DNA from: Sphingosinicella sp. CPCC 101087
Lineage (GTDB): Bacteria; Pseudomonadota; Alphaproteobacteria; Sphingomonadales; Sphingomonadaceae
Length of the DNA: 64,000 nt
Direction of reading: 5' to 3'
NCBI RefSeq assembly: GCF_004151485.1
Contig: NZ_SBFF01000001.1
Location: forward strand, 310,001-374,000
The position numbers and the translations under genes are program-made. Shown here piece after piece: positions 59,879 to 64,000 of the stretch (position 1 is its first letter; each line of letters opens with the position of its first letter). Under the pieces are notes generated by a model, which was not told the DNA's origin, made no database searches, and was given only the letters and a program-made list of their open reading frames with translations.

Positions 59879-60790
59879 TCACGCGGTAACGGTCAACAGC
59901 TCCGGCGCTTCGCGCAGCCGGCTGACGTCGCTGCGCGGAGGGGCGCCGAACAGGCGGCGATATTCCCGGCTGAACTGGGACGGGCTGTCATAGCCGACCC
60001 GGAAGCCGGCCGTGGCGGCGTCGAGCGACTCGGCGAGCATCAGCCGGCGCGCCTCCTGCAGGCGCAGCTGCTTCTGGTATTGGAGCGGGCTCATCGCCGT
60101 CACCGCCTTGAAATGGGCGTGGAGCGAGGACGGGCTCATGCCCACTTCGCCGGCGAGCCGTTCCACGCTGAACGGCGCGTCGAAGTGGCGCTTGATCCAG
60201 GCGACGGCGCGGGCAATTCGCGCCGCATAGCTGCGCCCGGTGGCGATCTGGCGCATCGTCGCGCCCTGAGGCCCGGTGAGAAGCCGGTAGAGCAATTCGC
60301 GCTCCGCGAGCGGCGCGAGCACCGGCGCGCCTGCCGGATCGTCGAGCAGGCGCAGCAGCCGCAGTGCCGCGTCCAGCAGTTCGGGCCCCGCCGCGCACAA
60401 ACTCATGCCGAGCGCAGAGGGGGACGAGTCTCCTCGAGCGTCGGGCGCCGGCGTGTCGAGCACGAGCTGCCCGAGAGCCAGGGGATCGAAGCCCAGCCGG
60501 ACGCACAGATAGGGCTTGTCCTCGCTCGCCTCGATGACGTGGCCCACGACCGGCAGGTCGAGCCCGACGATGAGATAATGAGCAGGCTCGTAGATGAATG
60601 TGCGGTCACCCAGCACCCCTTGCTTGCGCCCTTGAGCGATGAGGCAGAGGCTCGGCTGGTACACCGTGGGCATCGGCTTTGTCGGCCTGGACGATCGTAT
60701 AAGGTCGACCCGCGCAATCGGAGTCGAGGAGACGCCTTCGCCCGGCGCATGGCGGGCGATGATGCCGGCGATGTCCCTGAGCTGGTCCAT
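59879..60790 (-). CDS. AraC-family regulator (AraC_N type)
   Basis: The 303-residue protein has the AraC_N sensor start (PTVYQPSLCLIAQGRKQGVL; HYLIVGLDLPVVGHVIEAS). Two helix-turn-helices follow (SVERLAGEVGMSPSSLHAHF; LDAATAGFRVGYDSPSQFSR) and then EYRRLFGAPPRSD. This type commonly sits divergent from short-chain dehydrogenases and aldo/keto reductases and responds to aldehydes or related stress. Here the divergent genes are just those, so it is probably their activator. Confidence 0.9.
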   Translation of the reverse strand: MDQLRDIAGIIARHAPGEGVSSTPIARVDLIRSSRPTKPMPTVYQPSLCLIAQGRKQGVLGDRTFIYEPAHYLIVGLDLPVVGHVIEASEDKPYLCVRLGFDPLALGQLVLDTPAPDARGDSSPSALGMSLCAAGPELLDAALRLLRLLDDPAGAPVLAPLAERELLYRLLTGPQGATMRQIATGRSYAARIARAVAWIKRHFDAPFSVERLAGEVGMSPSSLHAHFKAVTAMSPLQYQKQLRLQEARRLMLAESLDAATAGFRVGYDSPSQFSREYRRLFGAPPRSDVSRLREAPELLTVTA

Positions 60791-60955
60791 GAGCCGCTCC
60801 TATGGCCGCCGGCCGGCCCGCGGCAAGCGCCAAACACCGCCGCGTGGAGGATCGTGCAATCTTCTCGGAGCCTCGGTCTACCGGTCCGGGCCTCGCGCAA
60901 GCCAAAGAGACTGCGCCCCGGGCACACCCCTGCCCTGCCCCAGAGAGGAAAGACC

Positions 60956-61678
60956 ATGACCGACATCAAGGACAAGGTGATCCTGATAACCGGCGCATCG
61001 AGCGGCATCGGCGAAGCGACGGCTCGCGAACTCGGCGCGACCGGTGCGAAGCTGATGCTCGGCGCACGGAGAACCGATCGGCTCGAAGCCCTGGCTGGAG
61101 AGATTGGCGACAATGCCGCCTTCCGCCGTCTCGATGTGACCGATCTCCCCGATTTCCAGGCCTTCGCGGCGGCCGCCGGAGCGCAGTTCGGGCCGGTCGA
61201 CGTCATCGTCAACAATGCCGGCCTGATGCCCTTGTCGCCCCTCGCCGCGCTGAAGACCGACGAGTGGGACCGGATGATCGACGTCAACATTCGCGGCGTG
61301 CTGAACGGAATCGCCGCCACCCTCCCCGGCTTCGTCGATCGGGGTTCGGGCCACGTGATCAACGTCGCCTCGATCGCCGCCTATCGAGTCATCCAGACCG
61401 CCGCCGTCTACTCGGCGACCAAATATGCGGTGCGCGCGATTACCGAAGGCCTTCGTCTGGAACATCGCGACCTGCGCACCACGTTGATCTCGCCCGGCGT
61501 CGTCGAATCCGAACTCGCCTCCACCATCACCCATGGGGATACGGCGCGGATGATCGACGAATATCGTCAGGTGGCGCTGACTCCGGACGCCATCGCCCGG
61601 GCGATCCGCTTCGCGATCGAGCAGCCGGACGATGTGGACGTCAACGAAATCGTCGTGCGGCCGACCGCCGCAGGCTGA
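60956..61678 (+). CDS. Short-chain dehydrogenase/reductase (SDR)
   Basis: The 240-residue protein has the classical SDR marks: TGASSGIGEATARELG for NAD(P), NNAG, catalytic Ser in INVASIAAY, and YSATKYAV with the Tyr-x3-Lys pair. Arg in GARRTDR after strand 2 favours NADPH. It resembles the YdfG-like 3-hydroxyacid/serine dehydrogenase group. ATG 60956 follows GAGAGGAAAG. It is followed 18 bases later by the aldo/keto reductase gene and is divergent from the AraC gene. Confidence 0.92.
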   Translation: MTDIKDKVILITGASSGIGEATARELGATGAKLMLGARRTDRLEALAGEIGDNAAFRRLDVTDLPDFQAFAAAAGAQFGPVDVIVNNAGLMPLSPLAALKTDEWDRMIDVNIRGVLNGIAATLPGFVDRGSGHVINVASIAAYRVIQTAAVYSATKYAVRAITEGLRLEHRDLRTTLISPGVVESELASTITHGDTARMIDEYRQVALTPDAIARAIRFAIEQPDDVDVNEIVVRPTAAG

Positions 61679-61696
61679 TCAACGGGAGGAAGAAGC

Positions 61697-62692
61697 ATGA
61701 AGCAGCGCAAACTCGGAACGGCCGGCCCGACCGTCTCGGCAATAGGTCTCGGCTGCATGGGCATGTCGGACTTCTATGGGCCCGCCGATCGCGGCGAGAG
61801 CCTGGCCACGATCGCCATGGCCGTGGAGCAGGGAATTACCCTGCTCGACACCGGCGACTTCTATGGAATGGGCCATAACGAGATGCTGATCGGCGAGGCG
61901 CTCCGGACGCTCGACCGCGACCGGATGACGCTCAGCGTGAAGTTCGGAGCGCTTCGCGACCCGGAGCTGAACTGGGCCGGCTATGATGCCCGGCCGGCCG
62001 CAGTGAAGAATTTCGCGGCTTATTCGCTGAAGCGCCTGGGGGTCGATCATATCGACATCTACCGCCCGGCCCGGCTCGACCCGAACGTGCCGATCGAGGA
62101 GACGGTCGGCGCAATTGCCGACCTGATCCAGGCCGGCCATGTCCGCCAGGTCGGACTGTCGGAAGTCGGCGCCGAAATGATCCGGCGGGCCCATGCCGTG
62201 CATCCGATCGCCGACCTGCAGATCGAATATTCGCTCATCTCGCGCAGCATCGAGGACGAGATACTGCCCACGTGCCGAGAACTTGGCATCGGAATCACCG
62301 CTTATGCCGTGCTGTCGCGCGGCCTGATAAGCGGACACTGGTCGAAGGAACGTTCGGGCGGACAGGATTACAGGTCGGTGAGCCCGCGATTTCGGCCGGA
62401 GAATATCGAGCGCAACCTCGATCTGGTCGAGGCGCTGCGCGGGATAGCTGCGGCGCTGGGCGTCAGCGTCGCCCAGATCGCGATCGCTTGGGTCCTGAGC
62501 CGCGGCGAGGATGTCGTGCCCCTGGTCGGCGCGCGCCGGCGCGATCGCCTGGAGGAAGCGCTGGGTGCGCTGGACCTGCAGCTTTCCCGGGGGCATCTCG
62601 CCGCGATCGAGGCGGCGGTGCCCAGGGACGCCGCTGCCGGGGCGCGCTATCCCGAGGCGCAGCTCGTCCACATGGACAGCGAGCGAGGTTGA
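61697..62692 (+). CDS. Aldo/keto reductase lacking the usual catalytic His
   Basis: The 331-residue protein has the AKR barrel: [26 protein letters not shown] with the catalytic Asp and Tyr, LSVKFGAL with the Lys, and the NADPH-binding [14 protein letters not shown] near the end. The strand that normally carries the catalytic His (IDLYYQHR) reads [11 protein letters not shown], with Ala in its place. Reduction may therefore be slow or the substrate different. It is the second gene of the SDR-AKR operon and ends at a strong hairpin. Confidence 0.9.
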   Translation: MKQRKLGTAGPTVSAIGLGCMGMSDFYGPADRGESLATIAMAVEQGITLLDTGDFYGMGHNEMLIGEALRTLDRDRMTLSVKFGALRDPELNWAGYDARPAAVKNFAAYSLKRLGVDHIDIYRPARLDPNVPIEETVGAIADLIQAGHVRQVGLSEVGAEMIRRAHAVHPIADLQIEYSLISRSIEDEILPTCRELGIGITAYAVLSRGLISGHWSKERSGGQDYRSVSPRFRPENIERNLDLVEALRGIAAALGVSVAQIAIAWVLSRGEDVVPLVGARRRDRLEEALGALDLQLSRGHLAAIEAAVPRDAAAGARYPEAQLVHMDSERG

Positions 62693-62716
62693 AGGCCGCC
62701 ACGCCTCTGGCGGCCT
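62693..62716. terminator. Bidirectional terminator between AKR and entericidin genes
   Basis: A perfect 9-bp GC-rich stem (62693-62701 with 62708-62716) closes a 6-nt loop and begins one base after the AKR stop. On the plus strand CCACTTTCGGTCTT follows, a weak U-rich tail. It can end both convergent transcripts. Confidence 0.7.
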
Positions 62717-62744
62717 CCACTTTCGGTCTTGGCGATGCCTCGGT

Positions 62745-62870
62745 CTAGATGACCTCGTCGCCGGCATTGGCCACGGATTCGACGTCCTCGCCGACTCCGC
62801 GGACCGTGTTGCAACCCGCCAGTACGAGAGCCGCCGAAATACCGGCCAGCGCGAACAGCTTGCGAATCAT
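62745..62870 (-). CDS. Entericidin A/B-family lipoprotein
   Basis: The 41-residue precursor has a lipoprotein signal (MIRKLFALAGISAALVLAGC, lipobox LAGC). The short mature part NTVRGVGEDVESVANAGDEV is the typical entericidin pattern. Entericidins are small cell-envelope lipoproteins linked to stationary-phase or general-stress responses; in E. coli they form an antidote/toxin pair. CAGGAGA lies upstream of ATG 62870. It is divergent from the transporter gene at 63016. Confidence 0.9.
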   Translation of the reverse strand: MIRKLFALAGISAALVLAGCNTVRGVGEDVESVANAGDEVI

Positions 62871-63015
62871 TGGAACTTCTCCTGATACCCTACAGGCCGC
62901 CAAATGGGCGGAGACGAGCGGAAAAGCCCTCGCCGCAGCCTTTGTTCCGCACCCGTATCCCACAGGTGCGAAACTCGGGCCGGCATGAGGCCCGGGCCGC
63001 CCGCGTTCGCGCCAT

Positions 63016-64000
63016 ATGGACAAGATCGAGCCGCCGGGGATAAGCGCGAGCGTGGTTACGGCGCTTTCGAACTTCATCGAGCTTCATAGCGCCTCGATCG
63101 GGCTCCTCCTGTTGCTGTTCCTGCTGGCCGGCTTCGTGCTCGAACGGTTCGCCCCCGTGGTGATCGCGATCATCGGCGTTGCGGCCGTGCTTGTCCTGGG
63201 ATTTGCCGGGCCGGCCGAGATGCTCGACGTGTTCGGCAATCCGGCTCCGATCGCGATCGGAGCCTTGTTCATTCTCTCCGGCGCGCTCGTTCGGACCGGC
63301 GCGATCGACGCGATCATCGCGGCGGTCACGAAGCGCGCGGAGGCCCGGCCGCGCCGGACCATCGCCGAGCTCCTCTTCGGCACCATCGGCGCGGCCGCGT
63401 TCGTCAACAATACGCCGGTCGTCATCATCCTGGTGCCCGTCGTGCGGCGCCTGGCGCAGAGCGTCGGCCGCGCGGCAACCCGATTGCTCATTCCCCTCTC
63501 CTACGTTGCCATCCTGGGCGGGACGCTGACCCTGATCGGCACCAGCACCAACCTGATCGTCGACGGCGTCGCGCAGGAGCTGGGAGAGCCCGCGTTCGGC
63601 ATCTTCGAGATCAGCGGCGTCGGGCTGATCACCGCCCTGGGCGGCGTCCTGGCGCTCGCGCTGCTCGGTCCTTTGCTGCTGCCGGACCGGCCCAGTCCCG
63701 AGCCGGACGAGAACCCCAATCAGAACTGCCTCTCGGAGTTGACCGTCGCGCAGGACGCGAGCGTCGTCGGACGCGCGATCGGCGAGATCGGGGCGCTGAA
63801 GCCGTCGCGCGTGCGGATCATCGCCCTCAGGCGCGACAATGTTCTGCGTCGCGGCGATCTCGAAACGGTCGAGCTCCAGCCCGGCGACCGGTTGATCGTT
63901 TCCGGTTCGCCCCACGAGCTGATCGGCATCGCCGGCGGCGAGGATTTCATCGTCGGCATCGGCGGGCTGCGCGGTGGCGCCGATCTGTCGGAAGACGCAC
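63016..64000 (+). CDS. SLC13/DASS-type anion transporter with TrkA_C domain, partial at window end
   Basis: The 328 codons inside the window start at ATG 63016 and run off the edge. The N-terminal half has hydrophobic segments (IGLLLLLFLLAGFVLERFAP; IAIGALFILSGALVRTGAID). Both SLC13 substrate motifs are present: VNNTP in the first repeat and GTSTNLI at the second re-entrant loop. A soluble TrkA_C (RCK_C)-like domain follows (LTVAQDASVVGRAIGEIGAL; ELQPGDRLIVSG). Such proteins carry dicarboxylates or sulfate across the inner membrane. The second half of the transporter lies beyond the window. Confidence 0.9.
   Translation, partial: MDKIEPPGISASVVTALSNFIELHSASIGLLLLLFLLAGFVLERFAPVVIAIIGVAAVLVLGFAGPAEMLDVFGNPAPIAIGALFILSGALVRTGAIDAIIAAVTKRAEARPRRTIAELLFGTIGAAAFVNNTPVVIILVPVVRRLAQSVGRAATRLLIPLSYVAILGGTLTLIGTSTNLIVDGVAQELGEPAFGIFEISGVGLITALGGVLALALLGPLLLPDRPSPEPDENPNQNCLSELTVAQDASVVGRAIGEIGALKPSRVRIIALRRDNVLRRGDLETVELQPGDRLIVSGSPHELIGIAGGEDFIVGIGGLRGGADLSEDA

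Noticed and set aside
1-64000. rRNA or tRNA genes, CRISPR arrays, insertion sequences, prophage or integrase
   Set aside because: I saw no repeat-spacer pattern, tRNA-like cloverleaf, transposase or phage motif anywhere in the window. Reading by eye could miss a single tRNA or small RNA.

Overview
The window looks like chromosomal DNA of a GC-rich alphaproteobacterium, most likely a sphingomonad (Sphingomonadales). This rests on several signs together: TonB-dependent receptors paired with a glycoside hydrolase locus of the maltose/starch type, a GH97 enzyme, an HWE-type histidine kinase, an ECF41 sigma factor, an aquaporin Z and an entericidin. I saw no rRNA, tRNA, CRISPR array, transposase or phage gene. 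The placement is inference from gene content only.

Layout. 1-12 kb is a loosely packed accessory stretch. It holds a GH78 alpha-L-rhamnosidase, an outer-membrane barrel, an XRE/MmyB regulator divergent from an alpha/beta hydrolase, an HxlR regulator divergent from an imine-reductase-like enzyme, a GST, and a run of very small coupled genes at 10.8-11.5 kb. It also shows decay: a truncated DJ-1/PfpI fragment, a frameshifted small alpha/beta-barrel gene and a probable ArsR relic. 11.7-15.5 kb is a three-gene Fe(III) ABC importer (fbpABC type) behind a 17-bp perfect palindrome that is probably a Fur box. 15.6-20.5 kb holds a diguanylate cyclase, two methyltransferases and an HWE sensor kinase. 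20.7-24.7 kb pairs a TonB-dependent receptor with a secreted PHP-domain phosphoesterase. 24.8-27.5 kb holds aquaporin Z and an ECF41 sigma factor with its carboxymuconolactone-decarboxylase partner and a matching promoter.

28.3-32.8 kb is a tightly coupled operon of an unfamiliar membrane protein, a DyP-type peroxidase and a cytochrome P450 that lacks the usual I-helix oxygen-activation residues. This is the least explained system in the window. 32.8-35.7 kb holds two divergent ArsR-SRPBCC operons and small partner genes. 35.8-38.9 kb holds a Rieske oxygenase divergent from a TetR regulator, a VOC protein and an AraC regulator.

39-58 kb is a large carbohydrate-utilisation locus. A minus-strand series (TonB receptor, sugar MFS transporter, then a coupled PhyH dioxygenase, Zn alcohol dehydrogenase, esterase and odd GH13) diverges from a plus-strand pair of GH13 enzymes. 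A LacI-type repressor diverges from GH97, an esterase and an S9 peptidase. Near-identical operator-like sites sit at the divergent promoters, so one repressor probably controls maltodextrin or starch uptake and hydrolysis. 58-64 kb holds a P-loop ATPase, an L,D-transpeptidase, an AraC regulator divergent from an SDR and an aldo/keto reductase, an entericidin and the start of an SLC13-type transporter that runs off the right edge.
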